40,491 bases of DNA from Bacteroidales bacterium (GTDB lineage: Bacteria > Bacteroidota > Bacteroidia > Bacteroidales > F082), in NCBI GenBank assembly GCA_018399335.1, contig JAGYNM010000010.1, forward strand, positions 1 through 40,491, read 5' to 3'. The translations under genes and the position numbers were made by a program. This document shows, in pieces, positions 33,317-40,491 of the stretch. Position 1 is the stretch's first letter, and every line of letters begins with the position of its first letter. The notes under the pieces are model-generated. The model was not told where the DNA came from and ran no database searches. It saw nothing but the letters and a program-made list of their open reading frames with translations.

Positions 33317-34725
33317 ATGAAAATTCAATTTCTTGGTGCTGCAGGTGAAGTCACTGGCAGTAAGCATTTGATCACCACCGATCACGGAAAAAAAATCCTT
33401 CTGGATTGCGGTTCCTTTCAGGGAAAAGGTCTCGAAACCGATCAGATGAATCGCGAGCTGAGCTTTGCCCCCGAAGAGCTGGATCATATCATCCTTACCC
33501 ACGCCCATATCGATCATTCGGGACTGATACCTTATTATTACAAACAAGGATTCAGAGGATCAGTGATTTGTACGCATGCCACCCGCGATTTATGTGCTAT
33601 CATGCTCGCCGATTCTGGCTTTATACAGGAACATGATACACAGTGGTTCAACAAAAAAAGAGCCCGCAAAGGATTGCCGCCAGTCGAACCTATTTACACC
33701 CAAAAAGACGCACAACATTGCATGGAGTTGTTTATTGGTGTAGCACCAAACCGTAAGCTGCAGATAGATAACAACCTGAAGGTAAAGTTTACCAACTCAG
33801 GCCATATGCTGGGCAGCGCCGTTGTAACCCTCGAAGTGGATGAAATGGGCACTATGACGCGTATTGGCTATACCGGCGATATCGGCAGGCCGGGAAATTA
33901 CCTGCTGCGTCCACCGGATGCCTTTCCGCAGTGCGACTACCTGATCACCGAATCAACCTATGGCGATAGGCTTCATCAGGACAAACAAGGTGCTGAAGAT
34001 GAACTGCTTCGCATTGTTAAATATACCTGCGTTGAGAAAAAGGGCAAGCTGATCATTCCTTCATTTGCTATTGGCCGCACACAAGAGGTAGTTTATATGC
34101 TGAATAATTTTTACAACGAAGGGAAGCTGCCACGAATTCCCATTTATGTGGATAGCCCGCTGGCAGTTAATGCAACAGATATTTTCAGGATGCATTATGA
34201 TCAGTTTAATGCTGAAGTGCAGCAGGTGATGGAAAATGACACCGATCCTTTGGATTTGGAACCTTGCGCTACATTAAAAATGTGAATGACTCCAAAAAAC
34301 TAAATCATTCAAAAGAGCCTTGTGTAATCATTTCTGCTTCGGGCATGATGGAGGCAGGAAGGGTAAAGCATCACCTGGCTAATACCATCGACAATCCGGC
34401 CAATAGTGTATTAGCTGTTGGTTATTGCGCGCCCCGAACGCTGGGAGCCAGGATTTTAAGCGGTGAAAAAGATATTTCCATTTTTGGTAATCCGCACCAT
34501 ATCAAAGCTGATATTTTTAAAATTGATGCTTTTAGTGGTCATGGCGACTACAAAGAAATGTCAGATTATCTGGAATGCCAGCAAACTGACAAAATCAAGA
34601 AACTATTTTTGGTGCATGGAGATGATGAGGCCCGGGAGCATTATACCAAAATCCTGAAAAAGAAAGGTTTTAAAAACATTGAGCTACCCGCCCATCAAGA
34701 AGCATTTGAATTGAAGTCCGTGTGA
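33317..34725 (+). pseudogene. MBL-fold / RMMBL (CPSF-type) RNA-processing nuclease-like protein with one frameshift
   Basis: Two overlapping reading frames make one protein of about 469 residues. The first (33317-34285) has the metallo-beta-lactamase motif THAHIDHSG (near residue 58), the upstream FLGAAGEVTGSKHL, a beta-CASP region and SFAIGRTQEVVYML. The second, from about 34,250, holds SKEPCVIISASGMMEAGRVKHHL, VGYCAPRTLGARI and IDAFSGHGDYKEM, the RMMBL end with its metal-binding histidine. Restoring one T in the TTT at 34249-34251 fuses the frames into DPFGFGTLRYIKNVND. Homologues act on RNA (the archaeal/bacterial CPSF-like or RNase J-related group). The rest is undamaged, so a base-calling error or very recent mutation is likely. 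Confidence 0.88.
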
Positions 34726-34774
34726 AAAGTGTGAGTCAATTCAAAAAGACTTGTTTTAATAATTTCGTTTGAAA

Positions 34775-34816
34775 CCGCCTAATATAACGCTGGTTAGGCG
34801 GATTAGCTCAGCTAAT
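34775..34816 (+). terminator. Two tandem hairpins, probable terminator of the MBL-fold gene
   Basis: CCGCCTAA (34775-34782) pairs with TTAGGCGG (34794-34801); directly after it ATTAGC-TCA-GCTAAT (34802-34816) forms a second hairpin followed by T-rich sequence. No long T-run, so termination strength is uncertain. Confidence 0.5.
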
Positions 34817-34835
34817 TAATTTTAATTCCAAACCA

Positions 34836-34849
34836 CTAGTGTCCACTAG
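34836..34849. repeat. Inverted repeat CTAGTG-TC-CACTAG in the 295-base gap
   Basis: Perfect 6-bp arms in the convergent gap 34726-35020. The rest of the gap (to 35020) has a short unfinished reading frame (ATG at 34949, MNQEKNKK then a stop) preceded by a T-run, which could be a scrap of an insertion sequence; nothing else is recognisable. Confidence 0.5.
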
Positions 34850-35020
34850 AAAAATTCGTAATTTGAAAACCCTGACAATAAACGATTTAAGGTTTTTTTT
34901 GCAGGGTGATGATTTGAAATTACCAGTTTTACCCAAAAAAGTGTAGATTATGAATCAAGAAAAAAATAAGAAAACCAACTATAGCTGTTAATCATTCCAT
35001 CCTGGACTTCCCTCACCTCT

Positions 35021-36154
35021 CTACTTTACAATAATCTCCAATCTGGGATTGGAAGGACTAAACGGAATCGGGAACACGGTTGATTCGTCAACGATAAGGG
35101 TTTCCAGATTTCTTAACAAATTTATGCTTTGTGGAATACGCAGCAAGCCGCCATTATTGCTAACATCTAGCTCCACCAAGCTCTGTAGCCCCATGATGAA
35201 TGTTGGTAATTCTGCAAGCTTGTTGTTGTTCAGTTTAAGAATACGTAAACCACTGAGCTGACCAATTTCATCCGGAAGCTCAGTAAGCTGGTTGTAGCTG
35301 AGATCAAGCTCTTCCAGCACTTTCAGTCTACCAATTTCAGGAGACAGATAGCACAGTTCGTTATTGGCAATATAAAGCCTTTTCAGTTTGATCAATGAAC
35401 CTACTCCAGCCGGAAGACTCTTTAATTTATTGCCATTCAGAAAAAGATAATTCATAGTTGTCATCTGCCAAACATCTGCTGGAAGACTCTCTAATCCAGC
35501 TCTGTGAAGCACAAGCTCTGTAACAGCTTTCTGCTCGGCAATTGCATCATCCAGGTTTGTATATTTTCCTTTTGATGCTTTCTTAGGATTTTTCAACCTA
35601 AAGCTCAGTCCAGCATACACATTGCTATGATCCATCCATCCAAAAGGCAAAGTATACCGAATATTAAGATCAATGATTTTGCTCAGCCTGACGCCAACAC
35701 CCACAAAAACCTCTGCTTGCACATTAAAATTATCACCTTTAGCGCTGATTTCAAAAGGAATATGATAGTAGGGATTATTGGGAAGTAAACGTGTATAATG
35801 TTGATCCAAAATATTATTGAACTGAAAACCAGCCTCAACTAAAAAAGTTTTATTAATCATTATGCCTGGATTTAAATAAAGATCCAGGTAGTGATTTTTA
35901 AGTTCTAATGAATCGGATGATGAGGTTCTATAACTATATCGTAGTCCATATTTCATAAATAACTGTTCATTGTAGGCTTTGAAATATTCAATACCACCAG
36001 CAGGATTTATGCCACCTTTAAACTTATAGTCTTGCAATTTGAATTTAGAGTAATTTGTGCCCGCAGTTATAGAAATTCCTTGCTGGGCATAAGTTTCGTA
36101 GACAAATACCATACCTGAGACAAGCAGAAGTATTGAAAATATGTTCGTGCGCAT
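35021..36154 (-). CDS. Outer-membrane-barrel-like domain fused to leucine-rich repeats
   Basis: The 377-residue protein has a signal peptide (about 1-23, ending TYAQ). A region of alternating polar and apolar residues (about 24-190: ISITAGTNYSKFKL, YGLRYSYRTSSS, LDLYLNPGIMI, VEAGFQF, VQAEVFVGVGVRL, DLNIRYTLPFGW, NVYAGLSFRL) reads as 8 or so beta strands of a PorT/OmpW-like outer-membrane barrel. From about 205 come six or more leucine-rich repeats of about 23 residues (LYIANNELCYLSPEIGRL, LDLSYNQLTELPDEIGQL, LKLNNNKLAELPTFIMGL) and a short end (SPSNPRLEIIVK). There is no T9SS tail. The LRR part could be a surface or periplasmic interaction module held by the barrel. I do not know this pairing as a named family. 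Confidence 0.8.
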   Translation of the reverse strand: MRTNIFSILLLVSGMVFVYETYAQQGISITAGTNYSKFKLQDYKFKGGINPAGGIEYFKAYNEQLFMKYGLRYSYRTSSSDSLELKNHYLDLYLNPGIMINKTFLVEAGFQFNNILDQHYTRLLPNNPYYHIPFEISAKGDNFNVQAEVFVGVGVRLSKIIDLNIRYTLPFGWMDHSNVYAGLSFRLKNPKKASKGKYTNLDDAIAEQKAVTELVLHRAGLESLPADVWQMTTMNYLFLNGNKLKSLPAGVGSLIKLKRLYIANNELCYLSPEIGRLKVLEELDLSYNQLTELPDEIGQLSGLRILKLNNNKLAELPTFIMGLQSLVELDVSNNGGLLRIPQSINLLRNLETLIVDESTVFPIPFSPSNPRLEIIVK

Positions 36155-36412
36155 TGCTGAACTTGTTTTAGTTTAGAAATACTGTGTAAAAATATGATAA
36201 AATGATCATCAAGACATTGTGTTACCAACACATCTGGAAGGATTTGATTTGGAGCTGGTTTAGGAAAGCTGATTTTTTGTCGCCAACTTAGGCATCTGCA
36301 ACGACTATCAGAATAAAAAACTATCAGTTTTTCCAAGCTGCTGTTAGTGGTTAAAAAGCTTTAAAATTTATCCCTTTAACTGAGTCATACAGATTAAATG
36401 CCTCAAAAAATG
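36155..36412. other. Gap between the LRR-fusion gene and gldF
   Basis: No gene is supported in these 258 bases. The only structure is a weak AT hairpin AAAAACT-ATC-AGTTTTT at 36316-36332. No promoter matching TAnnTTTG is seen for the minus-strand gene. Confidence 0.5.
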
Positions 36413-36420
36413 TATTTTTG
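36413..36420 (+). promoter_or_regulatory. -7 promoter element of the gldF-gldG operon
   Basis: TATTTTTG matches TAnnTTTG 24 bases before the ATG at 36445. A strong Shine-Dalgarno-like AAGGAGG follows at 36430-36436, unusual in this phylum. Confidence 0.6.
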
Positions 36421-36444
36421 TCCACCATTAAGGAGGCTCAACCT

Positions 36445-37176
36445 ATGATTGCATTGTACAGAAAGGAAATCAGCAGCTTTCTCAGTTCGCTGATCGGATA
36501 TTTGGTGATTGCCGTTTTTCTACTCATTACGGGTTTGTTTTTGTGGGTTTTCCCCAATGAATTTAACATACTCGATTTTGGCTATGCCAATCTCGACGGG
36601 CTGTTCATCCTGGCACCCTTTGTATTTCTGTTTTTGGTTCCGGCCGTCACCATGCGCAGTTTTGCTGACGAGAAGCGCTCAGGCACCATCGAGCTTTTGC
36701 TTACCAAGCCACTTTCCGATTTTCAGCTGATAATGGCCAAATACCTGGCCAGTCTTACGCTTGTTGCCATTGCGCTATTGCCCACACTACTTTATTATTT
36801 TACAGTTTATAAACTAGGATTACCTCCCGGAAATCTGGATGCCGGAGGAATCTGGGGCTCATATATCGGTCTGTTTTTTCTGGCTGCTGCTTTTGTAGCT
36901 ATTGGAATGTTTTCGAGCGTATTAACCGACAATCAATTGGTCGCCTTTATCCTTGCAGTTTTTGTGAGCGGCTTTATGTACCTGGGATTTGAAATGATTT
37001 TCAGCCTGTCGCTTTTTGGGCCTATTGATCTGTTTATCCGCAATCTGGGCATCGCATCACACTATAGCTCGATCAGCAGAGGCGTGATCGACAGCCGTGA
37101 TGTGCTCTACTTTTTAAGTGTGATCGCCTTGTTTTTAAGTCTAACAAAACTAAGTTTGGCAAGCAGAAAATGGTAA
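36445..37176 (+). CDS. gldF: Gliding-associated ABC transporter permease GldF
   Basis: The 243-residue membrane protein begins MIALYRKEISSFLSSLIGYLVIAVFLLITGLFLWVFPNEFNILD, which closely matches known GldF, and has about six membrane helices and the cytoplasmic TMRSFADEKRSGTIELLLTKP that contacts the ATPase. GldF and GldG form an ABC transporter with the ATPase GldA, required or auxiliary in gliding in Flavobacterium, with homologues in many non-gliding Bacteroidota. The frame is open nine codons upstream (TTG at 36418), but that start would lie in the -7 element; the ATG at 36445 is preceded by AAGGAGG and gives the family N-terminus. gldG overlaps by 7 bases. No gldA is in the window. Confidence 0.92.
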   Translation: MIALYRKEISSFLSSLIGYLVIAVFLLITGLFLWVFPNEFNILDFGYANLDGLFILAPFVFLFLVPAVTMRSFADEKRSGTIELLLTKPLSDFQLIMAKYLASLTLVAIALLPTLLYYFTVYKLGLPPGNLDAGGIWGSYIGLFFLAAAFVAIGMFSSVLTDNQLVAFILAVFVSGFMYLGFEMIFSLSLFGPIDLFIRNLGIASHYSSISRGVIDSRDVLYFLSVIALFLSLTKLSLASRKW

Positions 37177-38936
37177 AAAACAATTCAAAAAATACTACCA
37201 GCTCATCGCGTGCCAATTCACGTCGCACAGCCTTCGCTGAATTTGGGATAGTGATCGTACTGATTGTGTTACTCAACGTGATCGGCAGCTTTGTTTTCAC
37301 GCGAATCGACCTCACAAGCGAAAAGCGATACACCCTTTCCAAAGCCACCCGCGATATCCTTACCCAGCTGGATGATTATGTGTATTTCAGGGTGTATCTG
37401 GAAGGTGATTTCCCGGCTGGTTTCAAAAAATTGAGACGTGAAACACGTGAGATGTTGGATGAATTCAGGGCTTACAGTAAATTTGTGGAATACAAATTTG
37501 TCAATCCCTCCGAAAGCACTGACGAGCAAGAACGCCAGGCAACCTATCAGCTGCTGGTCGAAAGCGGTCTTAATCCAACTGATCTTCAGGTGAGAACCAA
37601 TGAGGGAACAAATCAGCAACTTATCTTCCCGGGAGCGCTGGTAAATTACCGCGACAAAGAACTTGCCGTCGATTTTCTGGAAACCCAGCTCAATATGACG
37701 CCTGAAGCAGCACTTAATGCTTCAGCTCAAAATCTGGAGTATAAACTTGCCGACATCATCCATAAAGTGACGCGTTTGCAACGTCCGGCCATTGCCATCG
37801 TCGAAGGCCATGGCGAACTGGATGAGGATCAGCTGTATGATTTCACCCAAACACTTTTGCAAAACTATCGTGTCGATTTCATTGAAATCAAAGGAAGAAT
37901 CAATGCCTTGACGCGCCGATCGGAACCCGACAAAAGCGGCCGGTCCGATATCCTGCTGAATTATGATGCTGTGGTAATTGCCAAGCCACAACAACCATTT
38001 GATGATAAAGACAAGTTCATTCTGGATCAATACCTCATGCATGGCGGCAAAATCCTCTGGATGATCGATCCGGTGCAGGCGAGCATGGACAGTCTGCAAA
38101 CAGCAGAATCAACTGTGGGAGTGGACGTTGACTTAAACCTTGACGACCAGCTCTTTAAATATGGCGTGAGGCTCAACCGCAACCTGCTGCTCGATCTGAA
38201 TGCAGCTGCACTTGGAATAAGGACAGGAGAATCAGGTGGCAGGCCACAAATTGATTTTTTCAGATGGTACTATTTTCCTTTGCTTGAGGCGGCTTCCGAA
38301 CATCCTATGGTAAGAAATATGAATGCCGTAAAAGCTGAATTTGTCAGCAGTATCGATACTGTAATTCGCGAAGGCGTGCGCAAAACTCCCTTGCTCAAAA
38401 CATCTGGTTATACCCGAATTGCAGGCACTCCGGCACTCATTTCGCTTACGATGCTGCAAAGCGATCCCGATCCAAGGGTTTATAACCGCAGTTCCCAAAC
38501 GGCTGCATGGCTGCTCGAAGGACAGTTTCCTTCTCTTTTCGCCAACCGGATGCCACCCGAAATTACTTCCAGCGGCGAGATTGGTTTTAAGGAAGAAAGC
38601 AAACCAACAGCCATGATTGTGATTGCAGATGGCGATATGGCACGTAACCAGTTTCATATGCAACAAGGATATCCTCTACCTTTAGGATACGACCAATACA
38701 CCCGTCAAACCTTTGGGAATAAAGCATTTTTGCTAAATGCGATAAGCTACCTCGTTGAAGGTGATGGCCTCATCAGCATTCGCTCGCGCGAACTAAAACT
38801 TCGCCTGCTCGATGCCAATAAAGTTAACCCCCAGCGACTGCAATGGCAGCTCTTTAACACCCTGCTGCCCGTCGCATTGATTATCCTGAGCGGCCTGCTT
38901 TTTGCCTGGCTCAGAAAAAAACGTTTCACCCGATAA
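37170..38936 (+). CDS. gldG: Gliding-associated ABC transporter substrate-binding-like protein GldG
   Basis: The 588-residue protein has an N-terminal membrane helix (about 27-48, FGIVIVLIVLLNVIGSFVF), the conserved FTRIDLTSEKRYTLSKATRDIL, a long extracytoplasmic domain with AIVEGHGELDEDQLYDFTQTL, DAVVIAKPQQPFDDKDKFILDQYLMHGGKILWMIDPV, and a C-terminal helix (about 563-580, LPVALIILSGLLFAWLR). This is the GldG layout, partner of GldF. It overlaps gldF and precedes the DUF4340-like gene by 14 bases, so the three form one operon. No frame disruption. Confidence 0.92.
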   Translation: MVKNNSKNTTSSSRANSRRTAFAEFGIVIVLIVLLNVIGSFVFTRIDLTSEKRYTLSKATRDILTQLDDYVYFRVYLEGDFPAGFKKLRRETREMLDEFRAYSKFVEYKFVNPSESTDEQERQATYQLLVESGLNPTDLQVRTNEGTNQQLIFPGALVNYRDKELAVDFLETQLNMTPEAALNASAQNLEYKLADIIHKVTRLQRPAIAIVEGHGELDEDQLYDFTQTLLQNYRVDFIEIKGRINALTRRSEPDKSGRSDILLNYDAVVIAKPQQPFDDKDKFILDQYLMHGGKILWMIDPVQASMDSLQTAESTVGVDVDLNLDDQLFKYGVRLNRNLLLDLNAAALGIRTGESGGRPQIDFFRWYYFPLLEAASEHPMVRNMNAVKAEFVSSIDTVIREGVRKTPLLKTSGYTRIAGTPALISLTMLQSDPDPRVYNRSSQTAAWLLEGQFPSLFANRMPPEITSSGEIGFKEESKPTAMIVIADGDMARNQFHMQQGYPLPLGYDQYTRQTFGNKAFLLNAISYLVEGDGLISIRSRELKLRLLDANKVNPQRLQWQLFNTLLPVALIILSGLLFAWLRKKRFTR

Positions 38937-38950
38937 AGCCGGATTAACCC

Positions 38951-40021
38951 ATGAATAAAAGAAATACCCTTTTTGTTGTTGTTTTGATTTTTCTGATCGC
39001 GATAGCCGTTGTGCTGGTCTGGAACAACCGTTACCTTTCGACCCTCGAAGGAAAGGCCGCTGATTTTTCCGTAAGTGATACTTCCTCCGTTACACGAATT
39101 TTTCTGGCTGATCTGGACACTAATTCAGTATTGTTGGAGCGTACTGACGAAGGCTGGATCATCAATCAACAATACAAGGCACACCAGCGTAAAATAGATC
39201 AGATCCTCACAACCATGTACCGTCTCAGGGTGCGCAATCCCGTTTCGCTGGCCAGTCACGATAATGTAATGGCTCGCATGGCCAGTAATGGCGTAAAAGT
39301 AGAGGTATATCAAAACGCCTACCTGATCAATCTTTTCGACCGGATAAAACTTTTCCCCCGCGAAAAAAGAACCAAGGTATATTACGTCGGAGATGTTACC
39401 AAAGACAATCTGGGTACTTATATGCTTCGCGAAGGCGCCGATCAGGCTTTTGTGACCTACCTGCCCGGATTCAGGGGATTTGTGATGACACGGTATACGC
39501 CTTTGGAAGATGATTGGCGCGATCATATGATTTTTAACACGCAACTGGCAGATATCAAATCGCTATCGCTGGAATTTAACGAAGAGCCTTATATGAGTTT
39601 TCAGATCGAAAATATTGGAAAACACAGCTATAAACTTATTCGTACTGCCGATCAATTCGAAGTAAAGGCCTATGATACCCTGCGTGTTTTGAATTTTTTA
39701 ACTGCCTTTGATGATGTTCGTTTCGAGGCTTTACTCACCAATACCTTACCCCGCAAACGACAAGATTCTATTATTAATTCTCCTTTCCTGCACCGGTTCA
39801 CGCTTGTGACGCATGAGGGTGACACCCAGCAACTCACCACTTACCGCAAACTTTTGCAGGTGGATCACCTGGGTATTCCTACAGAAGAAGCCGAAGTGGA
39901 CAACGACCGCATGTATGGTCTGTTGGATAATGGAAAAGATCTGGTATTGCTACAATATTTTACGTTTGATGTGATGCTCAGGCCAGTGATTTATTATGAA
40001 GAAGGTGGTCCGGCGATGTAG
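38951..40021 (+). CDS. DUF4340-like membrane-anchored protein linked to gldFG
   Basis: The 356-residue protein has one N-terminal membrane helix (about 7-25, LFVVVLIFLIAIAVVLVW), then a mixed alpha/beta extracytoplasmic part with DTSSVTRIFLADLDTNSVLLERTDEGWIINQQYKAHQRKIDQILTTMYRLRV. That motif order (a TRI, a W.I, a K/H...I..LL step) is typical of DUF4340, whose members are often encoded next to GldG/NosY-type ABC permeases. It is the last gene of the gldF-gldG operon. A role as a periplasmic partner of that transporter is inferred from position only. Confidence 0.8.
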   Translation: MNKRNTLFVVVLIFLIAIAVVLVWNNRYLSTLEGKAADFSVSDTSSVTRIFLADLDTNSVLLERTDEGWIINQQYKAHQRKIDQILTTMYRLRVRNPVSLASHDNVMARMASNGVKVEVYQNAYLINLFDRIKLFPREKRTKVYYVGDVTKDNLGTYMLREGADQAFVTYLPGFRGFVMTRYTPLEDDWRDHMIFNTQLADIKSLSLEFNEEPYMSFQIENIGKHSYKLIRTADQFEVKAYDTLRVLNFLTAFDDVRFEALLTNTLPRKRQDSIINSPFLHRFTLVTHEGDTQQLTTYRKLLQVDHLGIPTEEAEVDNDRMYGLLDNGKDLVLLQYFTFDVMLRPVIYYEEGGPAM

Positions 40022-40126
40022 TTTTAATACATCTTCAGGTTTTAATAGTGTTTTTTAAAAATGGCGGTTCCCAGAATAAACTGCTCAATAACTGCATTCA
40101 ACTCAGCAGCTGAAAGTGGCAATACT

Positions 40127-40321
40127 TTATTTACCTTTATTTGGATAGCTATGAAAATTCTTATTCTCTTTAGCAGACAAATCCGGATAGAGGTTCAGGT
40201 AAAGCACCGACAATTCTATAAAAATCCTGAACCGCTCTTCAGGTGAGAGTGCAAGGATTTGTTTCAAACTTTCGGCCTTCGATTCAGCTTTTGTACCAAA
40301 AGTAAGCTTTTGAATGGGCAT
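40127..40321 (-). CDS. Small protein of unknown function
   Basis: The 64-residue protein MPIQKLTFGTKAESKAESLKQ... has a predicted helical middle (ILALSPEERFRIFIELSVLYLNLYP) and a basic end. A TTG start six codons upstream (40339) is possible but would lie in the -7 element TAACTTTG (40337-40344). The SPEERFRIFIELS pattern resembles short proteins found next to nucleotidyltransferase or toxin-like genes in Bacteroidota, but no such partner is downstream here. The 105 bases to 40022 hold an out-of-frame LPLSAAELNAVIEQFILGT on the same strand that could be a remnant. Confidence 0.5.
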   Translation of the reverse strand: MPIQKLTFGTKAESKAESLKQILALSPEERFRIFIELSVLYLNLYPDLSAKENKNFHSYPNKGK

Positions 40322-40336
40322 GGGTTGATTTTTTTT

Positions 40337-40344
40337 CAAAGTTA
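40337..40344 (-). promoter_or_regulatory. -7 promoter element of the small gene at 40127-40321
   Basis: TAACTTTG on the minus strand matches TAnnTTTG, 15 bases before the ATG. The remaining 40345-40491 shows no gene or other structure I can support. Confidence 0.48.
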
Positions 40345-40491
40345 AGTATTTTCGGACTTATTCATATACGCCTGAAATTGATCACTCCTGACCAATTTCT
40401 TATTTGTACGGTGTTGGTTTGATGGGCTAAAGTAAAACTTTGTCGCTTCATTTCCAAAATTTATCTTCCCCCCAATCCCACATTTTTACCA

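Noticed and set aside
34775-34816. tRNA-like GGCGGATTAGCTCAG sequence
   Set aside because: The GATTAGCTCAG resembles a D-arm, but no acceptor stem, anticodon arm or TpsiC arm follows; the two simple hairpins account for it.
36067-36336. An 89-codon minus-strand frame overlapping the start of the LRR-fusion gene
   Set aside because: It overlaps the signal peptide of the fusion gene in another frame, has no upstream signals and no plausible domain.
38232-38666. A 144-codon open frame on the minus strand, and others at 37269-37619 and 39125-39544
   Set aside because: All are antisense to gldG or the DUF4340-like gene, which are continuous and conserved.
1-40491. A phage, integrative element or antiviral defence island
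   Set aside because: No integrase, transposase, phage structural gene, restriction or toxin gene was seen, and the gene content is typical Bacteroidota core plus secreted-protein loci.

Overview
The window comes from a member of the Bacteroidota, most likely a free-living or environmental relative of the Bacteroidales/Marinilabiliales. Four lines of evidence agree: type IX secretion (T9SS) C-terminal sorting domains on three secreted proteins, a SusC/SusD/SusE-type glycan-uptake cluster, the gliding-associated gldF-gldG pair, and repeated -7 promoter elements of the Bacteroidota form TAnnTTTG. I see no tRNA, rRNA, CRISPR array or intact insertion sequence.

Layout, left to right. 1-2280 (minus) is the start of the division and cell-wall cluster: mraZ, rsmH, an ftsL-like gene and the 5' end of ftsI, with MraZ boxes upstream. 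2643-5111 (plus) is a tight operon of two acyltransferases that match glycine-lipid synthesis (glsA, glsB), followed by the GTPase engB. 5084-7054 (minus) holds a carboxyltransferase subunit and a biotin carrier of a methylmalonyl/propionyl-CoA type enzyme. 7369-10386 holds two divergent T9SS cargo proteins. 10463-14319 (minus) holds urocanate hydratase, an ECF sigma factor and a membrane glycosyltransferase. 14500-22125 (plus) is a housekeeping run: tgt, an LptF/LptG permease, a GH3-family protein, a deoxynucleoside kinase, kdsB, an HU/SPOR-domain protein, trmB and an alkyltransferase-like protein.

22137-29424 is a LacI-regulated polysaccharide utilisation locus. Its susC, susD and the start of susE are broken by many single-base indels confined to about 24,897-28,268, while both flanks read cleanly. 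Protein motifs survive in alternating frames, so a poor-quality stretch of sequence is at least as likely as real gene decay. 29591-33237 holds a C10 (streptopain-family) cysteine protease with a T9SS tail and two small lipoproteins; the first, 6 bases downstream, is a candidate protease inhibitor. 33317-34725 is an MBL-fold/RMMBL nuclease-like gene split by one missing T. 35021-36154 (minus) encodes an unusual fusion of an outer-membrane-barrel-like domain with leucine-rich repeats. 36445-40021 is gldF, gldG and a DUF4340-like membrane protein. The right edge has a small unknown gene.

Most of the window is ordinary core genome with accessory secreted-protein loci between. The least explained items are the barrel-LRR fusion, the C10 protease/lipoprotein pair, the GH3-family enzyme among envelope genes, the glycosyltransferase/sigma-factor overlap, and the 411-bp internal duplication in the T9SS protein at 7369-8520. 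I did not find a clearly new multi-gene system.
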